From assembly GCA_030633365.1 (NCBI GenBank), contig DAOVSY010000039.1, positions 1-13,570 of the forward strand: DNA of 13,570 nucleotides. The letters are read 5' to 3'. This stretch comes from Spirochaetaceae bacterium. GTDB lineage: Bacteria; Spirochaetota; Spirochaetia; B11-G9. The notes beneath the pieces are model-generated. The model was not told where the DNA came from and made no database searches. It saw nothing but the letters and a program-made list of their open reading frames with translations. Position numbers and translations under genes: made by a program. This document shows positions 7,766 to 13,506 of this stretch, piece after piece (within the stretch, counting starts at the first letter, position 1; the number at the start of each line of letters is the position of its first letter).

Positions 7766-8938
7766 TTATAAACTGTTAATTGTTTTTACAGGATCAATAT
7801 TGGATGCATATACTGCAGGCCACCAACTGGCTCCAGTCCCAAGCAATATTACAGCCAGTACTCCGACCAAAAAGCTGCTTTTGTTAAAAAATAATTCTGT
7901 AATTTCAATATCTGCAAGTATTGGTAAAAGTGTGTAGGAAGCAATAACAGCAGCAATACATCCAATTATTCCAGCAGAAAAACTTATTATAAAGGACTCT
8001 GATAAAATAATTTGTATTATATGTGATCTTGAGTATCCCAGAGCACGAAAAATTCCTATCTCTTTTTTTCTTTCAGAGATTGACCCGGAAACCGTTGAGA
8101 ATACAATTAAACCACAAAGAATTATTAGTATAAGACTTATTGCCCATGTAAAGCGGCTTATTTTTCCTACAATAAGCATTTTCTGTTCCATTACCTGCCT
8201 TACAGCTCTAACATTTACATCAGGCATAAGAAAAGCTATTTGTGAGACTAATTCATCAATTGGACAATCACTGCAAAGAGCAGAAACCTCAATAAGCGAA
8301 ACCTTTCCATGCTTTCCCAATATTTCTTCTACAGCACTCATGGGTGCAATAAGAGCACTGTCATCCTGACTTCCGGTAAGCCATAAAATCCCAGTCACTG
8401 TAAAAACTTTATCCTTAATAGAGACTTCACTTCCTGTAGACAGATTTAATTTTTCTGCAACATCTCTTCCTGCAAGAATTTCATTTTCTTTTACTGGAAA
8501 TTCTCCCTCAATATCCCACCAGCTTTTTATTTTACGCTCTTCTTCAGGTATTACGCCGACAAGGAGTACTTCAGAATTTAATTCTCCTGCCTGGACCTGA
8601 CCAACTCCTATCAATTTGGGTGAAACAGCACTTATATTTTCATTGTTTTCGATAGAGTAGATTTTCTCTACATCGATTGCTTTTATTTCCTCAATGCTGG
8701 TAACTATACCACCCAGATTTATTCCGCCATAGGAGAGTGACAAACTTTCTGTTTTTGGTGTTATTACAATATTTGCACCGAACTCATCAAATTCATTTTC
8801 AATTTCTTTTTGCTGATTTTCTATCAAAGTAAAAAGAGTTAAAATAGTAGCAAGGCTTAATATCATGGCGGATAAAAGAAAGACTTTTTTGCTTTTTTGA
8901 CGTTTAAGGCTGTAAAGACTAATATCAATAAGTTTCAT
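7766..8938 (-). CDS. FtsX/MacB-type ABC permease with periplasmic CxxC
   Basis: A 390-residue permease. One membrane segment lies at about residues 20-40, then a large extracytoplasmic domain (about 41-255), then three segments at about 262-285, 310-335 and 355-378. This is the MacB/FtsX topology, and ERKKEIGIFRALGYS before the second segment is the typical coupling-helix region. The extracytoplasmic domain contains C222-S-D-C225-P in SALCSDCP; a CxxCP here is, as I recall, characteristic of the permeases encoded beside DUF2318 proteins in FTR1/P19-type iron systems and would suit metal or thiol handling. An AAGGA ribosome binding site precedes the ATG. Those loci often have two such permeases, while only one is present here. 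General lipoprotein or peptide export cannot be excluded. Confidence 0.85.
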   Translation of the reverse strand: MKLIDISLYSLKRQKSKKVFLLSAMILSLATILTLFTLIENQQKEIENEFDEFGANIVITPKTESLSLSYGGINLGGIVTSIEEIKAIDVEKIYSIENNENISAVSPKLIGVGQVQAGELNSEVLLVGVIPEEERKIKSWWDIEGEFPVKENEILAGRDVAEKLNLSTGSEVSIKDKVFTVTGILWLTGSQDDSALIAPMSAVEEILGKHGKVSLIEVSALCSDCPIDELVSQIAFLMPDVNVRAVRQVMEQKMLIVGKISRFTWAISLILIILCGLIVFSTVSGSISERKKEIGIFRALGYSRSHIIQIILSESFIISFSAGIIGCIAAVIASYTLLPILADIEITELFFNKSSFLVGVLAVILLGTGASWWPAVYASNIDPVKTINSL

Positions 8939-8949
8939 ACTTATCCTTC

Positions 8950-9519
8950 CTAGAAAAACCTAATGCCGGTATCGATAGCATCAGTGTTGATTACAATTAA
9001 ACCATCAGTTTCAATTCTTTCCAGAGGTGCCGGATTACATCCACCTTCTTCAACATTTATCATGACACTGGGAAAACGTCTTCCACAATTATTACAAACC
9101 ATAAGATCGCCCTCCTGTCTATATCCAAGTCTGGCTTCATAGCAGACATCACAAGCATCAAATGCAGCCCTTATTACATTATCCGAGGATTTAAGGATAA
9201 AAAAATTAACATTCTTTCCATTTGAATCATACTGAAAGTATTTTGCTGTCCCATCAGAAAAATCAGCTGATTTAAATTCGATCTTTCCATTTATCCCTGA
9301 AACCTTTGTATAGCTTATTCCTTTATTTGAAGGAGGCGTGCTTTTAAAAAGTACTTCAGAAAGATTTTGAGGGTTTTGAGTTTTTATATTATTTTGAATT
9401 ATCGTAATTGATATTAAGGCTGTTATTGCCAGAAATAAAGAAATTGATATGGTTATTATTGACTTTCGTTTTTTCCTTTTATTCTGTAAAACCATCTCTT
9501 TTTTGGTTCTTTTACTCAT
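8950..9519 (-). CDS. DUF2318 membrane-anchored Cys-rich (putative Fe-S/metal) protein
   Basis: A 189-residue protein with a very basic N-terminus (residues 1-19), one membrane segment (about 20-41) and an outside domain. The C-terminal half carries the DUF2318 signature: AFDACDVC (C123, C126), VCNNCGRRFP (C142, C145) and GGCNP (C161), five cysteines that could bind iron or another metal. DUF2318 proteins occur beside FTR1 permeases, P19 and MacB-like ABC genes in bacterial iron uptake loci, and some are larger multi-membrane proteins; this is a short single-anchor form. The ATG has AGGAG six bases upstream. It is followed 11 bases after its stop by the permease. No promoter close upstream is convincing, so it may be read from the promoter of the small Cys-rich gene. 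What it does chemically is not established. Confidence 0.82.
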   Translation of the reverse strand: MSKRTKKEMVLQNKRKKRKSIITISISLFLAITALISITIIQNNIKTQNPQNLSEVLFKSTPPSNKGISYTKVSGINGKIEFKSADFSDGTAKYFQYDSNGKNVNFFILKSSDNVIRAAFDACDVCYEARLGYRQEGDLMVCNNCGRRFPSVMINVEEGGCNPAPLERIETDGLIVINTDAIDTGIRFF

Positions 9520-9541
9520 TGTTTTCTCCTTAGGGTTGCAT

Positions 9542-9574
9542 AGCCGAGCAGTAAGCGAAGCGCACGACCAGGCT
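9542..9574. repeat. GC-rich imperfect hairpin, probable dispersed intergenic repeat
   Basis: In an otherwise AT-rich gap, a GC-rich stretch runs from AGCC (9542-9545) to its complement GGCT (9571-9574), with GCG (9555-9557) and CGC (9561-9563) forming an inner stem. It lies 23 bases before the DUF2318 start codon, inside the presumed operon. Its base composition and GAAGCGCACGAC core look like a short dispersed repeat rather than part of either gene. Identity and copy number cannot be judged from one copy. Confidence 0.4.
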
Positions 9575-9616
9575 TAGTTAATTATTGTAGTTTGATGTAA
9601 TGGGATGGAGGTTATT

Positions 9617-9958
9617 TCAACAGCGAAGAATGGTTGTTCGTTTTGGTACTGTAATAATTACACCTATTTTATCGTGTAATGGGTTTTCCATGTTTTGAAA
9701 AACATAACTTAGTAAAGATATCCCCTGACTATACAGACTCTCATCGATTTTCTCTGTAAAAAATCCTGTAGAATCTGTATTGGTATCAGGTATTGAAATA
9801 TCACAACAGTCATCATGAACACTATCATCTAAGGGGGTTATACACATCATACAGTTTGTATCTGGTATAACATGATCACATAAAGGGTCACCTGAAGCAG
9901 TATCAGCTACCAAAATGAGAAAAACTAAAAATATTGAGACATTCCACCGTAATAACAT
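9617..9958 (-). CDS. Small secreted Cys-rich protein, unknown function
   Basis: A 113-residue protein with a hydrophobic signal peptide (about residues 5-18, likely cleaved near A21-S-G). I do not recognise the family. The mature N-terminal part is rich in Cys, Asp and His: C27, C36 and C39 in CMMC, H48 and C51-C52 in HDDCC. A motif is duplicated: CDHVIPDTN (27-35) and CDISIPDTN (52-60), 25 residues apart. The C-terminal half has no cysteine until the last residue, C113. AAGGG sits five bases before ATG 9958, and a strong promoter lies upstream. It is 97 bases from the DUF2318 gene on the same strand and could lead that operon; a secreted metal-binding role is then attractive but is only inferred. 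A lipoprotein is unlikely because no lipobox precedes C27. Confidence 0.6.
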   Translation of the reverse strand: MLLRWNVSIFLVFLILVADTASGDPLCDHVIPDTNCMMCITPLDDSVHDDCCDISIPDTNTDSTGFFTEKIDESLYSQGISLLSYVFQNMENPLHDKIGVIITVPKRTTILRC

Positions 9959-9981
9959 TATAACCCTTATTCATTACCTTT

Positions 9982-9993
9982 ATACTTAAGTAT
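9982..9993. promoter_or_regulatory. 12-bp palindrome at the -10 region of the Cys-rich gene
   Basis: ATACTTAAGTAT is a perfect 12-bp palindrome overlapping the -10 hexamer and the likely transcription start of the minus-strand promoter. The location fits a repressor site. It does not resemble a Fur box that I can recognise. AT-rich sequence makes chance occurrence possible. Confidence 0.35.
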
Positions 9994-10018
9994 TAGTTGA
10001 TTTCTGATTAAATGTCAA
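9990..10018 (-). promoter_or_regulatory. Promoter for the Cys-rich/DUF2318/ABC operon
   Basis: On the minus strand TTGACA (10018-10013) is a perfect -35 box, followed by 17 bases and TAATAC (9995-9990), a poor -10 match (3 of 6). Transcription would begin about 9983, giving a leader of roughly 25 bases before ATG 9958. It is the only convincing promoter upstream of the four minus-strand genes ending at 7062. Confidence 0.5.
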
Positions 10019-10042
10019 TTATAAATTCAACAGAGCTTTTAC

Positions 10043-10071
10043 TGGACATCCAATTCTGACCAGTCTATATT
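10043..10071 (+). promoter_or_regulatory. Promoter of the 315-residue unknown gene
   Basis: TGGACA (10043-10048), a 17-base spacer and TATATT (10066-10071) each match consensus at 5 of 6 positions. Transcription would start near 10078, inside the right arm of an inverted repeat, leaving a leader of about 40 bases before ATG 10119. Confidence 0.55.
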
Positions 10072-10083
10072 CAATGTCAGAAT
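10053..10083. promoter_or_regulatory. Operator-like inverted repeat across the promoter
   Basis: ATTCTGAC (10053-10060) and GTCAGAAT (10076-10083) are a perfect 8-bp inverted repeat separated by 15 bases. The left arm is in the -35/-10 spacer, the right arm at the transcription start, so the pair brackets the -10 box. This is where a dimeric or tetrameric repressor would bind. The arms do not match the CATACA element found near the TetR gene. A hairpin in the leader is less likely because the left arm is not transcribed from this promoter. Confidence 0.45.
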
Positions 10084-10118
10084 GAATAAACAAATCTATC
10101 CCATATCACAGGTAACCC

Positions 10119-11066
10119 ATGAATAAAAAAGACCGCTTTATAAAAGCTACCCGTAAATATTTAATGTACACACTTTCATTACCCGAAAGGACAATACGTT
10201 CACTTGCCGCCATCGCAGGTGGGACAACAACATTACTAACTGAGATGTTGTTTCCAGAAACATTACGGAACACCACTATTTATAATGTCAGTTTTGGGAT
10301 GCTGCAGCGCTTTGTAGTTGAAAAAGTAGCTGGTATTGAATCCAGTTCAGATGAGAATAAAAAAGAACTTGCAAATGATTATTTGCAGAGGAAAATGGCA
10401 GGAACTGCATTGGAAGCAGCCGGACTCCTGGCAATGCGATTTTCACCTCTCTGGGTTTTTGCAATAGCTGGAGATGCCGCAGGAGGGACTAAGGTATTTC
10501 TTAACCGCCTTGTTGAGCACTTGAAGGAAAATGAGATAATTCCACAGGAAGCAAAAGCAACAGAGTTAGTAGATGTCCTTGAAGCAATACAGGTGGCTTC
10601 CAGTAAAAGTGCAACATCAATAGATACACCTCCACTCTCACGAAAAAAACTAACCGAATTGGCAGATGAAATGAAAGAAAGTTATACCAGGGTATTTAAA
10701 AGCACAACAAATCTGATCCCCCGACTTGATACCATTTGGGAAAATATGGAGCAACTGGCTCATCGTGAGAAAATTCCTATCGAAAGATTAGGCGGAATTA
10801 TAACTGTAGAAGCTTTATCCTTAACTAAAAAAGGGGCAGGAATGGTATTTGAAACTGGTCGAACCGGGGTCGAATTATTTGATGAAAAAATTCTGGACAG
10901 TTACAGACAAACTTTAAAATTAGTTTCAGAAAAAGGAATCGATAAATATATGAGTTCCCACATGCAGCCATTTATGCAATCTGCAAAAGATCACTTTAAT
11001 CCTATCCGAAAAACATGGTTTGAAACTAAATTTGGCAGTAAACGAAATCAGCATCAAGATTACTGA
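10119..11066 (+). CDS. Conserved-looking protein of unknown function, 315 residues
   Basis: I cannot assign a family. The protein has no signal peptide and no cysteine. The N-terminus is basic. A moderately hydrophobic stretch at about residues 94-125 (AGTALEAAGLLAMRFSPLW, then FAIAGDAAGG) may be a buried helix or membrane-associating segment. The remainder is amphipathic and helical in character, with Lys/Glu-rich regions at 160-220. It is more GC-rich than the neighbouring 806-residue and protease genes. ATG 10119 has only AGGT five bases upstream, a weak ribosome binding site. It has its own promoter with an operator-like repeat and is followed 95 bases later by the TetR gene on the same strand, but that gene has its own promoter. 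A link between the two is possible but unproven. Confidence 0.65.
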   Translation: MNKKDRFIKATRKYLMYTLSLPERTIRSLAAIAGGTTTLLTEMLFPETLRNTTIYNVSFGMLQRFVVEKVAGIESSSDENKKELANDYLQRKMAGTALEAAGLLAMRFSPLWVFAIAGDAAGGTKVFLNRLVEHLKENEIIPQEAKATELVDVLEAIQVASSKSATSIDTPPLSRKKLTELADEMKESYTRVFKSTTNLIPRLDTIWENMEQLAHREKIPIERLGGIITVEALSLTKKGAGMVFETGRTGVELFDEKILDSYRQTLKLVSEKGIDKYMSSHMQPFMQSAKDHFNPIRKTWFETKFGSKRNQHQDY

Positions 11067-11126
11067 ATTATTTAATAGAAACTTTTTAGAAAATTGGTTT
11101 TATCTCTTGGTTTAAGTCTTTTTTAC

Positions 11127-11155
11127 TTGACATATACATACATACACGATAGTTT
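11127..11155 (+). promoter_or_regulatory. Promoter of the TetR gene, near-leaderless
   Basis: A perfect TTGACA (11127-11132), a 17-base spacer and a poor -10 hexamer TAGTTT (11150-11155). A start six or seven bases later would place the first transcribed base at or next to the A of ATG 11162, consistent with the absence of any Shine-Dalgarno. A weak -10 is common where a repressor controls itself. Confidence 0.5.
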
Positions 11156-11160
11156 GTATA
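11141..11160. promoter_or_regulatory. Candidate TetR operator 1 (CATACA-N8-TGTATA)
   Basis: CATACA (11141-11146), eight bases, TGTATA (11155-11160). It covers the -10 box and ends just before the start codon, an ideal autorepression site. The same half-sites with the same spacing recur at 11791-11810 after the gene, which is the main support. Confidence 0.5.
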
Positions 11161-11161
11161 T

Positions 11162-11773
11162 ATGAGACGCATAAAAGAAGATGCAGATAAAACCAGACAG
11201 ACAATTATAGATGCAGCGTTAACTGTTTTTAGTAGTAAAGGCTATAACCCTGCCCGGTTGCAGGATATTGCAGAAGCTGCGGGTGTTACACGAGGTGCAA
11301 TTTATCATCACTTTGGCAGCAAAGCGGATCTATATATATGCCTGGTTAGAGAATCCTCTGAGCAGTTCAACTTAGTCATAGCCCAGGCTATTGAAGGCGG
11401 CGGTACATTTAAGGAAGTTGCAACACGGGTTCTTGTTACTGGCTGGTCCCTCCTTGAAGAAGATCCCCAATTGGCGAAGGTTGTAGAACTTATCAATTTC
11501 AAGACAGGTTTCACTGCTGAATTAGAAGAACTAAATATTCAGCGCAAAGAGGGAGCAATAACCCAGGTAGTCTATATAGCTGGATTCTTTCAGAGAGCTA
11601 TTGATAAAGGAGAACTAAGTTCCGGGATTGACCCTGAACTTGCCGCCCGTTCTTTTATGGCTTATCAGAATGGTATGATGAACCTTTGGCTGTCCAACCA
11701 GACGGCTTTTTCTCTTAAAAAGAGTGCATCTACCCTGGCAGAAACTTTTTTCCAGGGGATAGAAACAGTGTAA
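11162..11773 (+). CDS. TetR/AcrR-family transcriptional repressor
   Basis: A 203-residue regulator of typical TetR length. The N-terminal DNA-binding domain is clear: TRQTIIDAALTVFSSKGY (11-28) followed by the helix-turn-helix LQDIAEAAGVTRGAIYHHF (33-51) and GSKADLY. The C-terminal ligand domain resembles AcrR/TtgR-type efflux regulators, so a hydrophobic or drug-like ligand is plausible but not demonstrated. An in-frame TAG at 11150-11152 excludes longer starts with a usable codon, and no ribosome binding site precedes ATG 11162; a leaderless transcript is likely. The gene sits between two copies of CATACA-N8-TGTAT(A/G), one at its own promoter and one before the CPBP protease gene, so it probably controls itself and that protease. 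No efflux pump gene is adjacent. Base composition is richer in G+C than the downstream gene. Confidence 0.9.
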   Translation: MRRIKEDADKTRQTIIDAALTVFSSKGYNPARLQDIAEAAGVTRGAIYHHFGSKADLYICLVRESSEQFNLVIAQAIEGGGTFKEVATRVLVTGWSLLEEDPQLAKVVELINFKTGFTAELEELNIQRKEGAITQVVYIAGFFQRAIDKGELSSGIDPELAARSFMAYQNGMMNLWLSNQTAFSLKKSASTLAETFFQGIETV

Positions 11774-11790
11774 TTTTTTTGCTTAATTTA

Positions 11791-11810
11791 CATACATATC
11801 AATATGTATG
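11791..11810. promoter_or_regulatory. Candidate TetR operator 2, perfect 9-2-9 palindrome
   Basis: CATACATATCAATATGTATG is a perfect inverted repeat of 9 bp with a 2-bp centre, 31 bases before the protease start codon. Its ends and spacing match operator 1 (CATACA-N8-TGTAT). I see no clean -35/-10 pair around it, so the protease may share the TetR transcript or use an atypical promoter. Confidence 0.6.
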
Positions 11811-11840
11811 ATTAAAATACAAGACCTTATAGGAGTAATT

Positions 11841-12626
11841 ATGTTCGAAAAAATAAAAAGGAATAAACTAGTTACATTTTTTATTTACTCATATCTATTA
11901 TTTTGGGTAGGTATAGCATTTATCGGATTATTAGTATTTTTAGGTGTTCCCGTATTAGTTCAGGATATTATGAAGAATGTTGTAGCCTGGACTCCAACTT
12001 TTGTTGTATTGATAATGTTTAAATCATTATATCCAAACGTAAAATTTAAAGATTATTTAAAAAATAACTTTTTATGTAAAATAAAGCCTCAATCTTTCAT
12101 TATTTCATTACTAATACAGGTTTTTGTTCTAATTATAGTTGTGCTGATGTTTTTGTTTTTGTCCGGAACAAAGTTCAGTTCATTGGAATTTATTGCCCTT
12201 CAAAGTATTATTCCTGTATTTTTAATAAACTTAACAAGTGGTCCAATTGGGGAAGAGCTGGGATGGCGTGGATACGCATTAAATAAGTTACAGAAAAAAT
12301 ATTCTCCTCTAATAGCATCGATTATTCTGGGATTATTCTGGGGATTTTGGCACCTGCCATTATGGGTTTTATCAGGATACACAGGACTACAACTTTTTTA
12401 TTATATTATCACATTTCTAGTAGCTGTAACATCTCTATCTGTATTTACTACATACTTTTATAATAAGAGTAAAAATATTCTTATAGCAATGTGGATTCAT
12501 TTTTGGTTCAATTTCTTATTAAGGATCGTTATAATCGATCTATTAACTTTGTTAATTTATATGTCATTGGTTTATTTAATTATTACTTTACTTTTAATAT
12601 TTTTTAAAAGAAAAGAATTGCTTTAA
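11841..12626 (+). CDS. CPBP-family intramembrane glutamic endopeptidase
   Basis: A 261-residue, very hydrophobic protein with about seven or eight membrane segments. The CPBP (CAAX protease/Abi, type II) signature is intact: E138-E139-x-x-W142-R143 in GEELGWRGYAL, F-W-H171 in GFWHLPLW, and H220-x3-N224 in HFWFNF. Family members are membrane-embedded glutamyl endopeptidases. Bacterial ones process prenylated or small peptides, give bacteriocin self-immunity, or have no known substrate. I place the start at ATG 11841 because AGGAG lies five bases upstream; an in-frame ATG at 11808 falls inside the palindrome and lacks a ribosome binding site. The gene is more AT-rich than the TetR gene before it, which may reflect membrane codon content or separate acquisition. 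Likely TetR-controlled; no bacteriocin gene is visible nearby. Confidence 0.88.
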   Translation: MFEKIKRNKLVTFFIYSYLLFWVGIAFIGLLVFLGVPVLVQDIMKNVVAWTPTFVVLIMFKSLYPNVKFKDYLKNNFLCKIKPQSFIISLLIQVFVLIIVVLMFLFLSGTKFSSLEFIALQSIIPVFLINLTSGPIGEELGWRGYALNKLQKKYSPLIASIILGLFWGFWHLPLWVLSGYTGLQLFYYIITFLVAVTSLSVFTTYFYNKSKNILIAMWIHFWFNFLLRIVIIDLLTLLIYMSLVYLIITLLLIFFKRKELL

Positions 12627-12642
12627 CTAAAACAATTTTTAG
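12627..12642. terminator. Weak AT-rich hairpin between convergent genes
   Basis: CTAAAA, CAAT, TTTTAG forms a 6-bp stem with a 4-base loop immediately after the protease stop codon and six bases before the cytochrome stop. It could slow transcription from both sides, but the stem has a single G-C pair, so its strength as a terminator is doubtful. Confidence 0.25.
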
Positions 12643-12647
12643 AATAT

Positions 12648-13088
12648 TTAGTGACACTTGCTGCAACCTGGGATTTCAACTTTTTTTATTTTGTCATTAT
12701 CATGACATTTCATACAGGTATCACTACCCTGCTCTTCAATAACATTCCCATGGAATTCATCTAAAACCCAATTTTCAATATGACTCCCATATATTAGAAA
12801 TCGGGCAATTTTCTCAAGTTCAGAGGTATTTAGAAAATCCAGATGAGCCATTGGAGATGCCTGGGAAAAAATCATAAAATCTATATCCTCAGCCAGCTTT
12901 TCAACATATCCCATATCTGGTTTTGCAGTTGCAAATGATGAGATCTGATGACAACCAAGACAGTTTTCTGCAAACAGGATTGCTCCAACAGTATCAGAAG
13001 CAGCAAAAGGAAATTTTATTGTATTCTCTTCATCACCAAAGATCATAATAACTAAAAAAAATAATAAAACAGCAAAAAAATATTTCAT
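12648..13088 (-). CDS. Small exported c-type cytochrome with three CxxCH haem sites
   Basis: Using ATG 13088 the product is 146 residues with a signal peptide (MKYFF then a hydrophobic core to about residue 17). Haem-attachment motifs are CLGCH (43-47), CMKCH (125-129) and CSKCH (142-146, the very C-terminus). Residues 30-105 look like a single-haem cytochrome c domain with M80 as a possible axial ligand; the last 25 residues are a tight two-haem tail like small multihaem cytochromes. It should work outside the cytoplasmic membrane in electron transfer. The open frame extends to 13154, but that start lies upstream of the likely transcription start; ATG 13094 and 13109 are alternatives, none with a clear ribosome binding site. 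It is divergent from the zinc-sensor ArsR gene and its -35 box is in the ArsR operator, suggesting metal-responsive expression. Confidence 0.8.
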   Translation of the reverse strand: MKYFFAVLLFFLVIMIFGDEENTIKFPFAASDTVGAILFAENCLGCHQISSFATAKPDMGYVEKLAEDIDFMIFSQASPMAHLDFLNTSELEKIARFLIYGSHIENWVLDEFHGNVIEEQGSDTCMKCHDNDKIKKVEIPGCSKCH

Positions 13089-13125
13089 ATTCATTATTAT
13101 AACAATCATGAATATTAAATCAATG

Positions 13126-13153
13126 ATTATACACACTCTTGACATTATGTTCA
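13126..13153 (-). promoter_or_regulatory. Promoter of the three-haem cytochrome gene
   Basis: On the minus strand TGAACA (13153-13148), a 16-base spacer and a perfect TATAAT (13131-13126). The -35 lies within the 18-bp palindrome, so a protein bound there would block or alter this promoter as well as the ArsR promoter. Transcription from about 13119 leaves a leader of roughly 30 bases to ATG 13088. Confidence 0.5.
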
Positions 13154-13167
13154 TATGAACATATATT
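13139..13167 (+). promoter_or_regulatory. Strong promoter of the ArsR/metal-efflux genes
   Basis: Perfect TTGACA (13139-13144), 17-base spacer, TATATT (13162-13167). Almost the whole spacer is the 18-bp palindrome. The start would be near 13174, giving a short leader with AAGGAG before the TTG start of the repressor gene. Confidence 0.7.
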
Positions 13168-13175
13168 CATATGTA
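13146..13175. promoter_or_regulatory. ArsR/SmtB-type operator with perfect 18-bp palindrome
   Basis: Two nested elements. TATGTTCATATGAACATA (13146-13163) is an 18-bp perfect palindrome. Overlapping it is a 12-2-12 imperfect inverted repeat (13150-13161, TA, 13164-13175) matching at 10 of 12 positions and containing TGAACA-N2-TATTCA, the core I recall from the SmtB operator. It spans the -35/-10 spacer and -10 box of the repressor promoter and the -35 of the divergent cytochrome promoter. Confidence 0.7.
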
Positions 13176-13196
13176 TAGAGTTTTAAGGAGAGATAC

Positions 13197-13496
13197 TTGA
13201 ATAAACCTGATATTAAAGAAGAAGATTATTTTGAACTGGCAGATTTTTTCTCTGCTTTTTCCGACTCAACCCGATTAAAAATACTTATGAATCTTCTGGA
13301 AGGTAAAAAAACTGTTACAGAGATTTGTAATCTAACAGGAATTTCCCAAAGTGCTATAAGCCATCAGCTTACAAAATTAAGAATAATGAAATTGGTGAAA
13401 GGAACTAAATCCGGGAAATTCACTTATTACACTCTGGATGATGAACACATAGAAACAATACTTAACTACTCTCTTGAACACATCATGGAACTATAG
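13197..13496 (+). CDS. ArsR/SmtB-family metal-sensing repressor, alpha-5 zinc-site type
   Basis: A 99-residue winged-helix repressor. DSTRLKILMNLLEG (23-36) and the recognition region TEICNLTGISQSAISHQLTKLR (41-62) are typical ArsR. At the C-terminal helix, D82-x-H84-x10-H95-x2-E98 matches the alpha-5 metal site of SmtB (D104, H106, H117, E120), which senses Zn(II); CzrA has the related site with His in the last position. The alpha-3 CxC site of arsenic or cadmium sensors is absent (only C44) and there is no N-terminal cysteine. The start is TTG with AAGGAG six bases upstream. Zinc (possibly cobalt) should release it from the operator at 13146-13175, derepressing itself, the following HMA/P-type ATPase gene and perhaps the divergent cytochrome. 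Confidence 0.92.
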   Translation: MNKPDIKEEDYFELADFFSAFSDSTRLKILMNLLEGKKTVTEICNLTGISQSAISHQLTKLRIMKLVKGTKSGKFTYYTLDDEHIETILNYSLEHIMEL

Positions 13497-13506
13497 AGGA
13501 TTTATT

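Noticed and set aside
9520..9616. Separate promoter for the DUF2318 gene
   Set aside because: TACAAT is present on the minus strand but no -35 sits at an acceptable distance; read-through from 10018 is simpler.
9959..9996. Fur box upstream of the metal-uptake-like operon
   Set aside because: The palindrome ATACTTAAGTAT and surrounding bases do not match the GATAAT-type repeats of Fur sites well enough to claim it.
11067..11126. Possible terminator after the 315-residue gene
   Set aside because: Only A/T pairs with bulges could form (AAAC/GTTT and TTTT/AAAA); no GC stem followed by a T-run.
11131..11146. CATA-type tandem repeat before the TetR gene
   Set aside because: Only about three units, and better explained as part of the promoter/operator region.
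11770..11790. T-run after the TetR gene as a terminator
   Set aside because: Seven T's follow the stop codon but no stem precedes them.
11808..11840. CPBP protease start at ATG 11808
   Set aside because: It falls inside the 9-2-9 palindrome with no ribosome binding site; ATG 11841 has AGGAG at five bases.
13089..13154. Longer cytochrome starting at ATG 13154
   Set aside because: That start lies in the operator and upstream of the TATAAT box, so it would not be transcribed; the shorter form has a normal signal peptide.
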